Source: Amaranthus tricolor
Lineage: Eukaryota; Streptophyta; Magnoliopsida; Caryophyllales; Amaranthaceae
Length of the DNA stretch: 64,000 bases
Direction of reading: 5' to 3'
NCBI RefSeq assembly: GCF_026212465.1
Contig: NC_080052.1
Coordinates: forward strand, 15,659,729 to 15,723,728
Position 1 is the first letter of the stretch. The number at the start of each line of letters is the position of its first letter. The translations under genes and the position numbers were made by a program. The notes beneath the pieces were generated by a model. It was not told the DNA's origin. It did not search any database and worked only from the letters and a program-made list of their open reading frames with translations. Below are positions 48,806 through 60,100 of this stretch, one piece after another.

Positions 48806-49078
48806 TTTCTCCTTTTTCATTCCTTCTTATTTGTTGCAACTATCACTCTCATTAAACAATCTTTTTATGTTTTTCAATTTGTACCAGCTAGGGTACTGCT
48901 TAATACTCTCGATCATATTTTCCTTTTATGCTACTAACTTTTGTCATTTTAATCATTGTTGATCATGTTTGCATTCATTGCTTATGCTCTTTTAATTTGT
49001 GCATCCTAATTCGCTCTTTGACTATAACTATATGTTTAGTGCTGTGGCTTGATTGCTCCATTTCTTTTTGAATGATGT

Positions 49079-49090
49079 CAAAAGGGGGAA
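49079..49090 (+). other. Internal second polypurine tract, element 3
   Basis: CAAAAGGGGGAA after TTTTTGAATGATGT, about 610 bp before the terminal tract. Confidence 0.6.
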
Positions 49091-49260
49091 TATTTAGCAC
49101 AAACTTAAATAATGCTTGAGTATGCTTAGTCTGATATACATTTATTCTGTTGAACATTAGGACTGTGGCTATGCTCTGGTAGTTATGCTCTGATGGCTAT
49201 GCTCTGATGATTAATAAGTTTAGCTCTGATATACATATTGAGATACATACTTTGATTGTT

Positions 49261-49408
49261 ATGATTTATATGCTCTGATGATTACTTGAATATTGTTATG
49301 ATTTATATGCTCTAATGATTACTTGAATATTGTTATGATTTATATGCTCTGATGATTACTTGAATATTGTTATGATTTATATGCTCTGATGATTACTTGA
49401 ATGCTATG
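49261..49408 (+). repeat. Four tandem copies of a 37-bp repeat in element 3
   Basis: Units starting ATGATTTATATGCTCTGATG begin at 49261, 49298, 49335 and 49372. The second has CTAATG for CTGATG, and the fourth diverges at its end. Confidence 0.9.
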
Positions 49409-49688
49409 ATAAAAGTTCTTACAATGCTTAGAATTTTGGTAAGTTTTGTTTTGTTTAGTTTTATTTGAAATCTTAAGTTATAAACTACTTCCGATGTTTT
49501 GATTATGCTTAAGTTATTTTAAATATTTCTAATTAATAGAGTAATTTGTTTTTAATGTATGCTTGGTAAATTATATTGTAACGAGTTAATTTACTAAGTA
49601 ATGTAGAGTTGTTTTAATCTCGAACATGCTCTTCAATATTGATTTTACTCTATTTTGTTTAAGTTTGTTTAAAAAGTTTGTCATCATC

Positions 49689-49702
49689 AAAAAGGGGGAA
49701 TT
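49689..49702 (+). other. 3' polypurine tract of element 3
   Basis: AAAAAGGGGGAATT before the LTR start. Confidence 0.88.
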
Positions 49703-50492
49703 TGTTGGACCTCTTGAGTTTTGATGATGACTACACTTTATTTAAGCAAATATGTTTTTAGAGATTGTGTGCAGGTCGATATCCGGTCGTGATAATGATC
49801 GTTGATAGTACCTATGATTTAGCTTATGGAAACGTACATGTCAAAAGGTTTCAAAAGAGGTTAGGAGAAGCATATCGCTTGGGATGTAAAATGGAGACAG
49901 CAGGTCTACTGTTCCTAAGTTTGATGTTCTAGCTAAACAGAAGTCTGGAGACAGCGCACTGTTCCTAAGCTGAAGGTTGACTACGTTGACTGAAAATTCT
50001 GGTTATTATATTTTAATTAGTATTTTTAGTTAATGTATTTAATAAAATTAATTTGTTGCAGTAGTGATTTATTAAATTAATTGGCAAATCGTTTTTCTTA
50101 AATAAAATGAATTAACGTCCTTATTTTCTAAGATCCTTTATTTTAGGATCTATTTTTAGTAAATATTGGATTTACTAAAAATAGAATTAGTGGTTGTTGA
50201 ACGGGTCTTAGCTATCATTCTTGACCGTCCTTATACCTACAAGTTAGCAAGTAACCATTCGTAATAAGCATAACCGTTTCTATTTATAGCAAACACGTTC
50301 TAGCAATTAGTACTGGAATAGGAACAGCTATTGAAGAAACTGCTGCTTGAAGGGAACAGAAGACAGCGGTTATTTCTGTCTGGTTTGACTTAATCAAATA
50401 ACCGTATGGCTGCTTTATCCACATTACTCCCATGATCTTTTGATAATGGAATAATGGATTGGAATATTCTTTATTCTTAGGGATTTTAGCTC

Positions 50493-50502
50493 TATAAATA
50501 AG
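50493..50502 (+). promoter_or_regulatory. LTR TATA box, element 3 3' LTR
   Basis: TATAAATAAG at the same LTR offset as 38850; would read outward into satellite block D. Confidence 0.6.
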
Positions 50503-50723
50503 AGACTCGGTTATTCATAAAAACTTGCCTTAGTATGAGCCATTAAATCATACGTAATTTTGGGAGAATTTTTACAAGAAAATTGTGTTTTTAAAATGCC
50601 AATTAATTTATAATATTTTCTTATGCAACTCATTGATTTTATTTTTAGAGAATTTTTATCCTTTGTAAGGGTTTTTGAGAGAATTTGTAATTAGACTCGG
50701 GTGAGTCTAAGGGGAAATTAGAT

Positions 50724-50890
50724 AGCTTTTAATGAAGCTAGAGAAGAGATCAGCTTTGAGTAAAGCTAAGGAGAAAGCTTCTAGTGAAGCTAGTGGTGAG
50801 AATTAGCTTTTAGTGAAGCTAAGTTTGTTGCTTTGAGTGAAGCAATTTAAGAGAGAAGAGTTGGCCTAGTTGATGCGCTTCGAGTGAAGT
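50724..50890 (+). repeat. Cluster of short inverted repeats in LTR (element 3, right)
   Basis: Counterpart of 39081-39247 at the same LTR offset (1,021 bp from the LTR start). Confidence 0.75.
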
Positions 50891-51152
50891 AAGATGTTTA
50901 ATGTAATTGTAACGAGTTGCCTTAAACATAGTGGAGAATTTAGAAATCCCGAGGGGTCGTGGTTTTTCCTTCTATTTAGGCCTAGAAGGTTTCCACGTAA
51001 AAATCGTTTGTCTCATTTAATTATTTCGCTCTAAGTTTAAGCTTTATTTATTTTATTCAATTCCGCAAAAACAGGGCAAAAACGCTTAAACTAGTAACAA
51101 CAACAATTCACCCCCCCTCTTGTTGCTGTTCTCGTTCCTAATTGAGTCTACA

Positions 51153-51157
51153 TACTG
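51153..51157. repeat. Target site duplication, element 3 (right)
   Basis: TACTG, identical to 38055-38059; continues as satellite GAAATTACGTG. Confidence 0.9.
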
Positions 51158-54100
51158 GAAATTACGTGGTAAGTTGCGTTTTTGAAGTTATTTTTGCGTT
51201 TTTGGCCCTTTCTCGCATAATGTGGTTCAAACTTTTTTTATTTGGCACAAAACTTGTCTCAAAACACTATTTTGTATATGTTACTGTGTTGAAAGAATTA
51301 GAATGGAAAACAATAGTCATATGCTAGAAATTATGTGCTAAGTTGGAGGTTTTTTTTAGCGTTTTTAGCACTTTTTCGCATCAAGGGGTGAAAACTTGGT
51401 TTTTTTGGCAAGAAACATGGCACACAACACTATTCGGTATATGTTTTGTGCTGAAATGGTTAGAATAAAAACCAATAGTCATATGCTTGAAATTACGTGC
51501 TAAGTTGCGTTTTTGAGGTTTTTTAAGCGCTTTAGTCATTTCCTCGCATAAAGTGGTTCAAAGTTAGATTGTTTGGCACGAAACTTGGCACGAAATACTA
51601 TTTGGTATATGTTATTTTGTTGAAATGGTTGGAATTAAAAACTATGGTCATATGCTTGAAATTACGTGATAAGTTGCGTTTTTGAGTTTGTTTAAGCGTT
51701 TTTGACACTTTTTCGCATAAAGTCGTTCAAACATGGTTCAAACAGTATTTGGTATATATTATTGTATGAAAAAGGTTATAATCAAAAACAATAGACATAA
51801 GCTGCAAATAACGTGCTAAGTTGTGATTTTGAGATTTTTTTTTTTCGTTTTTGGCACTTTCTGGCATAAAATGGCTCAAACTTTATTTGTTTGGCACGTA
51901 ACATGGCACACAACACTATTAGGTATATGTTATTGTGCTACAAAGGTTAGAATAAAAAAAAATACTCATATGCTTGAAATAACGTGCTAAGTTGCGTTTT
52001 TGAGGTTTTTTAAGCGCTTTAGTCATTTTCTCGCATAAAGTGGTTCAAAGTTGGATTGTTTGGCACGAAACTTGGCACGAAAAACTATTTGGTATATGTT
52101 ATTGTGTTGAAATGGTTGTAATTGAAAACTATAGTCATATGCTTGAAATTACGTGATAAGTTGCGTTTTTGAGTTTGTTGAAGCGTTTTTGACACTTTTT
52201 CGGATAAAGTCCTTCAAAGATGGTTCAAACAGTATTTGGTATATATTATTGTATGAAAAAGGTTATAATCGAAAACAATAGTCATAAGCTGCAAATAACG
52301 TGCTAAGTTGTGATTTTGAGATTTATTTTTTCGTTTTTGGTACTTTCTGGCATAAAATGGCTCAAACTTTATTTGTTTGGCACGAAACATGGCACACAAC
52401 ACTATTAGGTATTTGTTATTGTGCTGAAATGGTTAGAATAAAAAAAATACTCATATGCTAGAAATTACGTGCTAAGTTGCGTTTTTGAAGTTTTTTACGC
52501 GTTTATGACACTTTCTAGCATAAAATGGTTCAAACTTGGTTTGCTTGGCATGAAACTTGGCACACAACACTATTTCGTATATGTTATTGTGTTTAATTGG
52601 TTAGAATGGAAAACAATAGTCATATGCTTGAAATCACGTGCTAAGTTGCGTTTTTGTGGTTTTTTTACGCGTTTTAGGCACTTTCTAGCATAAAATGGTT
52701 CAAAGTTGGTTTGTTTGGAACGAAACTTGGCACACTACACTATTTGGTATATGTTATTGTGATGAAATGCTTAGAATCGAAAACAATAGACATATCCTTC
52801 AAATTACGTGATAAGTTGCGTTCTAGAGTTTTTTTAAGCGTTTTTGACACTTTCTCGCTTCAAGTGGTTGAAACTTGAAACTTGGCACACAACACTATTT
52901 CGTATCTGTTATTGTGTTTAAATGGTTAGAAGGAAAAAAATAGTCATATGCTTGAAATCACGTGCTAAGTTGCGTTTTTGAGGTTTTTTAAGTGTTTTTG
53001 GCATTTTCTCGCATAATGTGGTTCAAACTTGTTTCGTTTGGCACGAAACTTGGCACACAACACTATTCGTTATATGTTTTTGTGCTAAAATGGTTAGAAT
53101 AAAAAAGAATACTCATATGCTTAAAATTACGTGCTAAGTTGCGTTTTTGAGGTTTTTTTAAGCGTTTTTGGCTCTTTCTAGCATAAAGTGGTTCAAACTC
53201 TGTTTCTTTGGCACGAAACGTGGTACACAACACTATTTCGTATCTATTATTGTGTTTAAATGGTTAGAATGCAAAATAATAGTCATATGCTTGAAAGTAC
53301 GTGCTAAGTTGAATTTTTAAGCGTTTTTGGCAGTTTCTCGCATAAAGTGGTTCAAGCTTGTTTCGTTTGGCACGAAATTTAGCACACAACACTATTCGGT
53401 ATTTGTAATTATGCTGGAATGGTTTGAATCGAAAACAATAGACATACGCATTAAATTACGTGATAAACTGCGTTTTCGAGTTTATTTTAAGCATTTTAGA
53501 CACTTTCTCGAATAAATTGGTTAAAACTTGGTTTGTTAGGCACAAAACTTGGCACACTACTGTATTTGGTATATATTATTGTATGGAAAAGGTTAAAGTC
53601 CAAAACAATAGTCATATGCTGCACATAGCGTGCTAAGTTGTGTTTTTGAGATTTTTTTTTCGTTTTTGGCACTTTCTCGCATAGAGTGGTTCAAACTTTG
53701 TTTGTTTGGCCCGAAACATGGCTCAAAACACAATTAGGTATATATGTTATTGTGCTGAAATGGTTAGAATTAAAAATAGTACTCATATGCTTGAAATTAC
53801 GTGGTAAGTTGGAGGTTTTTTTTTTTAGCATTTTTAGCACTTTTTCAAATCAAGTGCAGAAAACATGGTTTGTTTGGCAAGAAACATGGCACACAACAAT
53901 ATTTGGTATATGTTTTTTGCTGAAATGGTTAGAATCAAAAACAATAGTTATATGCTTGAAATTACGTGCTAAGTTGCGTTTTTGAGGTTTATTAAGCGCT
54001 TTTGGCACTTTCTCGCATAAAGTGGTTCAAATTTGGATGGTTTGGCACGAAACGTGGCACAAAACACTATTTCGTACCTGTTATTGTGTTTAAATGGGTA

Positions 54101-57100
54101 GCATGCAAAACAATAGTCATATGTTAGAAAGTACGTGCTATGTTGCATTATTGAGGTTTTTAAAGCTTTTTTGACACTTTCTCGCATAAAGTTGTTCATA
54201 CATGGTTTGTTAGGCATGAAACTTGGCACACAATAGTATTTGGTATATATTATTGTATGGAAAAGGTTAGAATCGAAAACAAAAGTCAAATGCTACAAAT
54301 AACGTGCTAAGTTGTGATTATAAGATTTGTTTTTCCGTTTTTTGCACGATCTCGCATAAAATGGTTCAAACTTGGTTTGCTTGGCACGAAACATAGCATA
54401 CAACACTATTTCGCATCTGTTATTGTGTTTAATTGGTTAGAATAGAATGGAAAACAATACTCATATGCTTGAAATCACGTGCTTAGTTGCGTTTTTGAGG
54501 TTTTTTAAACGTTTTTGGCACTTTATCGCATAAACTGGTTCAAACTTGTTTCGTTTCGCATGAAACTTGGCACACAACACTATTCGGTATATGTTATTGT
54601 AATAAAATGCTTCGTATCCAAAACAATACACATATGCTTCAAATTACGTGATAAGTTGCGTTTTTGAGTTTTTTTAAGCGTTTTTGTCACTTTCTCGCAT
54701 AAAGTGTTTCAAACTTGGTTTTTTAGGCACGAAACTTGGCACACATCAATATTTGGAATATATTATTGTACGGAAAAGGTTAGAATCGAAAGAAATAGTC
54801 ATATGCATAAAATTATGTGCAATGTTGCTTTTTTGTGGTTTTTTTAAGCGTTTTTGGCACTTTCTAACATAAAATGGTTCAAATTTGGTTTGTTTGGCAC
54901 GAAACTTGGCACACAACACTATTTTGTATTTTTAATGTTGTTAAATGGTTCTAATGGAAAACAATAGTCATATGCTTGGAATCACATGCTAAGTTGCGTT
55001 TTTGAGGTTTTTAAAGCGTTTTTGGCACTTTCTCACATAAAGTGGTTCAAACTTGTTTCGTTTGGCACGAAACTTGGCACACAACACTATTCGGTATATG
55101 TTATTGTGCTGAAAAGGTTAGAATCGAATACATTAGACATATGCTTAAAATTACGTGATAAGTTGCGTTTTTAAGTTTTTTTAAGCGTTTTTTACACTTT
55201 CTCGCATACAGTGATTCAAACTTGGTTTGTTAGGCACGAAACTTGGCATACAACACTATTTTGTATCGGTTATTGTTTTTAAATGGTTAAAATGGAAAAC
55301 TATAGTCATATGCTTGAAATCACTAGCTAACTTGCATTTTTGAGGTTTTTAAAGCGTTTTTGGCACTTTCTTGCATAAAGTGGTTCAAACTTGTTTCGTT
55401 TGGCACGAAACTTGGCACACAACAAAATTCGGTATATGTTATTGTGCTGAAATGAATAGAATGAAAAACAACAGTCATATGGTTGAAATTATGTTCTAGG
55501 TTGCGTTTTTGAGGTTTTTTAAGCGCTTTTGGCACATTCTCGCATAAAATGGTTCAAGCATGGTTTCCTTGGCACGAAACTTGGCACACAACACTATTTT
55601 TCATCTGTTATTATGTTTAACTGGTTAGAATGGAAAACAATATTCATATGCTTGAAATCCCGTGCTAAGTTTCGTTTTTGAGGTTTTTTAAGCGTTTTTG
55701 GCACTTTCTCGCATAAAGTGGTTCAAACTTGTTTCGTTTGGCACGAAACTTGGCACACAACAATATTCAGTATATTTTATTGTGCCGAAATGGTTAGAAA
55801 CAAAAACAATAGACATATGCTTAAAATTACGTGATAAGTTGCGTTTTTGTGTTCTTTTAAGCGTTTTTGACACTTTCTCGCATAAAGTGGTTTAAACATG
55901 GTTTGTTAGGCACGAAACTTGGCACACAACAGTATTTGCTATATATTATGGTATGGAAAAGGTTAGAATCAAATACAATAGTCATATGCTGCAAATTACG
56001 TTCTAAGTTGTGTTCTTGAGATTTTTTTTTCGTTTTTGTCACTTTCTAGCATATAATGGTAACTTTGTTTATTTGGCACGAAACATAGCACACAACACTA
56101 CTGGGTATATGTTATTATACTCAAATGGTTAGAATCAAAAACAATACTCATATGCTGCGAATTACATGCTAAGTTGCGCTTTTGAGGTTTTTTTTACGCG
56201 TTTATGGCACTTTCTAGCATAAAATGGTTCCAACTTGGTTTGCTTGGCACGAAAATTGGCACACAACACTATTTCGCATCTGTTATTATGTTTAAATGTT
56301 TAGAATGGAAAAAAATGTCATATGCTTGAAATCACATGCTATGTTTCGTTTTTTATGTTTTTTAAGCGTTGTTGGCATTTTCTCGCGTAAAGTGGTTTAA
56401 ACTTTTTTCGTTTGGCACGAAACTTGGTTCACAACACTATTCGGTATATGTTAGTGTGCTGAAATGCTTATAAAATCCAAAACAGTAAACATATGCTTCA
56501 AATTACGAGATAAGTTGCATTTTTTACTTTTTTTAAGCATTTTTTACACTTTCTCGCATAAAGTGGTTCAAACTTGGTTTTTTAGGCGCGAAACTTGGCA
56601 CACAACAGTATTTGGTATATATTATTGTATGGAAAAGGTTAGAATCCAATGCATTAGACATATGCTTAAAATTATGTGCTATGTTGCGTTTTTGAGGTTT
56701 TTTTAAGCGTTTTTGGCACTTTCTAGCATAAAATGGTTTAAACTTGGTTTGTTTGGCACGAAACTTAGCACACAACACTATTTTGTATCGGTTGTTGTGT
56801 TTAAATGGTTTGAATGGAAAACTATAGTGATATGCTTGAAATCACGTGCTAAGTTGCGTTTTTGAGGTTTTTTAAGCGTTTTTGGCACTTTCTCGCATAA
56901 AGTGGTTCAAACTTGTTTCGTTTGGCACGAAACTTGGCACATAACAAAATTCTGTATATGTTATTGTGCTAAAAATGTTAGAATCAAATACATTAGACAT
57001 ATGCTTAAAATTACGAGATAAGTTGCGTTTTTGAGTTTTTTTAAGCGTTTTTGACACTTTCTCGCATAAAGTGATTCAAACTTGGTTTGTTAGGCACGAA

Positions 57101-60100
57101 ACACTATTCGATGTATGTTTTGTGCTAAAATGGATAGAATCAAAAACAATAGTTATATGCTTGAAATTACGTGCTAAGTTACGTTTTTGAGGTTTTATAA
57201 GTGCTTTTGGCACTTTCTCGCATAAAGTGGTTCAAACTGTGATTGTTTGGCACGAAACTTGGCACGAAATGCTATTTGGTATATGTTATTGTGTTGAAAT
57301 GGTTGGAATTGAAAACATTAGTCATATTTTTGAAATTACGTGCTAAGTTGCGTTTTTGAGGTTTTTTAAACGTTTTTGGCACTTTCTCGCATAAAAAGGT
57401 TCAAACTTGTTTCGTTTGGCACAAAACTTAGCACACAACACAATTCAGTAGATGTTATTATGTTGAAATGGTTATAATCGAAAACATTAGACTTATGCTT
57501 AAAATTACGTGATAAGTTGCGTTTTTGAGTTTTTTTAAGCGATTTTGAAACTTTCTCGGATAAAGTGGTTTAAACTAGGTTTGTTAGGTACGAAACTTGG
57601 CTCACAATCGTATTTGCTATATATTATTGTATCGAAAAGGTTAGAATCGAAAACCATAGCCATATGCTCCCAATTACTTACTAAGTTGTGTTTTTGAGAT
57701 TTATTTTTTCTTTTTTGGAAATTTCTCGCATAAAGTGGTTCAAACATGGTTTGTTTGGCACGATACATGGCTCACAACACTATTAGGTGTATGTTATTGT
57801 ACTAAAATGGTTAGAATAAATAACAATACTCATATGCTTGAAATTACGTGCTAAGTTGCGTTTAGGAGGTTTCTTTTTGCATAAAGTGGTTCAAACTTTT
57901 TTTTGTTTTGCACAAAACTTGGCACAAAACACTATTTCGTATATGTTACTGTGTTGAAATGAGTGGAATGGAAAACAATAGTCATGTGCTAGAAATTATC
58001 TTCTAAGTGGTAAAAACTTGGTTTGTTTGGCACGAAACAAGGCACACAATACTATTCGGTATATGTTTTGTGCTGGAATGGATAAAATAAAAAACAATAG
58101 TGATATGCTTGAAATTAAGTGCTAAGTTGCGTTTTTGAGGTTTTTTAAGCGGTTTGGGCACTTTCTCTCATAAAGTGGTTCGAACTTGGATTGTTTGGCA
58201 CGAAACATGGCACGAAATGCTATTTGGTATTTGTTATTGTGTTGAAATGGTTGGAATTGAAAACAATAGTCATATGCCTTAAATTTCGTGCTAAGTTGCG
58301 TTTTTGAGGCTTTTTAAGCGTTTTTGGCACTTTCTCGCATAAAGTGGTTCAAACTTGTTTCGTTTAGCACGAAACTTGGCACACATCACTATTCGGAATA
58401 TGTTATTGTATTGAACTGGTTAGAATCGATAACAATAGACATATTCTTAAAATTACGTGATAAGTTGCGTTTATGAGTTTTTCTAAGCGTTTTTGACACT
58501 TTCTCGCATAAAGTGGATCAAACATGGTTTGTTAGGCACGAAACTTGGCACACAACAGTATTTGGTATATATTATTGTGTGGAAAAGGTTAATATCCAAG
58601 ACAATAGTTATATGTTGCAAATTACGTGCTAAGTTGTGTTTTTTTAGATTTCTTTTTTTCGTTTTTGACACTTTCTCGCATAAAGTGGTTCAAACTTTGT
58701 TTGTTTGGCACAAAAAATGGCACACAATATTATTAGGTATATGTGATTGTGCTGAAATGGTTAGAATAAAAAAAAATACTCATATGCTAGAACTTACGTG
58801 CTAAGTTGCGTTTTTGAGGTTTTTTTTTTTGCGTTTTTTTGCACTTTCTCGCAGAAAGTGTTTTAAAGTTGGATTGTTTGGCCCGAAACTTGGCACGAAA
58901 TACTATTTGGTATATGTTATTGTGTTGAAATGGTTCGAATTTAAAACAATAGTCATATGCTTGAAATCACGTGCTAAGTTGCGTTTTTGAGATTTTTTAA
59001 GCGTTTTTGGCATTTTCTCGCATAAAGTTGTGCAAACTTGTTTCGTTTGGCACGACACAAGGATCACAACACTATTCGGTATATGTTATTGTGCTGAAAT
59101 GGTTAGAATGTAAAACAATAGACATATTCTTAAAGTTACGTGATAAGTTGTGTTTTTGAGTTTTTTTAAGCGTTTTTTTACTCTTTCTCCCACAAAGTGG
59201 TTCAAACATGGTTTGTTAGGCACGAAACATGGCACGCAACAGTGTTTGGTATATAATATTGTATGGAAAAGGTTAGAATCGAAAACAATATTCATACGCT
59301 TTAAATTACGGGCTAACTTGTGTTTTTGAGATCTTTTTTTTCGTTTTAAGCACTTTCTCGTATAAAATGGTTCAAAGTTTGTTTATTTGGCACGAAACAT
59401 GGCACACAACACTATTAGGTATATGTTATTGTGCTGAAATGGTTAGAATCAAAAACAATACTCATATGCTTGAAATTATGTGCTAAGTTGCGTTTTTGAG
59501 GTTTTTTTTAAACCGTTTTTGGCACTTTCTAGCATAAAAAGGTTCAAAGTTGGTTTGTTTGGCACGAAACTTGGCAGACAACACTATTTCGTATCCGTTA
59601 TTTTGTTTGAATGGTTAGAATGAAAAACAATAGTCATGTGCTAGAAAGTACGTGCTAAGTTCTATTTTTGAGGTTTTTTACGCTTTTTTTTGCATTTTCT
59701 CGAATAAAGTTGTTCAAACTTGTTTTGTTTGGCAAGAAACATGGCACACAATACTATTCGGTATATGTTATTGTGATGAAAAGGTTAGAATCGAAAACAT
59801 TAGACATATGCTTAAAATTACGTGATAAGTTGCGTTTTTGAGATTTTTTAAGCGTTTTTGACACTTTCTCGCATCAATTGGTTAAACTTGGTTTGATAGT
59901 CACGAAACATGGCACACAGCAGTAATTTGGTATATATTGTTGTATGGAAATTGTTAGAATCGAAAACAATAGTCATATGCTGCAAATTACGTACTAAGTT
60001 GTGTTTTTGAGATTTTTTTCTGTTTTTGGCATTTTCTCGCATAAAGTGGTTCAAATTTTGTTTGTTTAGCACGAAACATGGCACACAACACTATTAGGTA

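Larger units (their letters stand above)
48806..49688 (+). other. Element 3 non-coding 3' region
   Basis: No gene. It contains the internal polypurine tract and the 37-bp tandem repeat, and words such as GATTATGCTCTGATG recur around 49140-49280. Confidence 0.65.
38060..51152 (+). mobile_element. Sirevirus-type Ty1-copia retrotransposon, element 3 (with nested CACTA)
   Basis: 13.1 kb including a 3.0-kb CACTA insertion, so about 10.1 kb originally. LTRs 38060-39509 and 49703-51152 are both exactly 1,450 bp and differ at about nine positions by eye, the youngest pair in the window. The LTR start TGTTGGACCTCTTGAG marks a sister subfamily of elements 1 and 2. Gag has lost about 1 kb; pol has one nonsense codon plus the CACTA; the envelope-like ORF has two stops and a frameshift. 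Flanked by TACTG. Confidence 0.93.
49703..51152 (+). repeat. 3' LTR of element 3
   Basis: 1,450 bp, nearly identical to 38060-39509. Confidence 0.95.
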
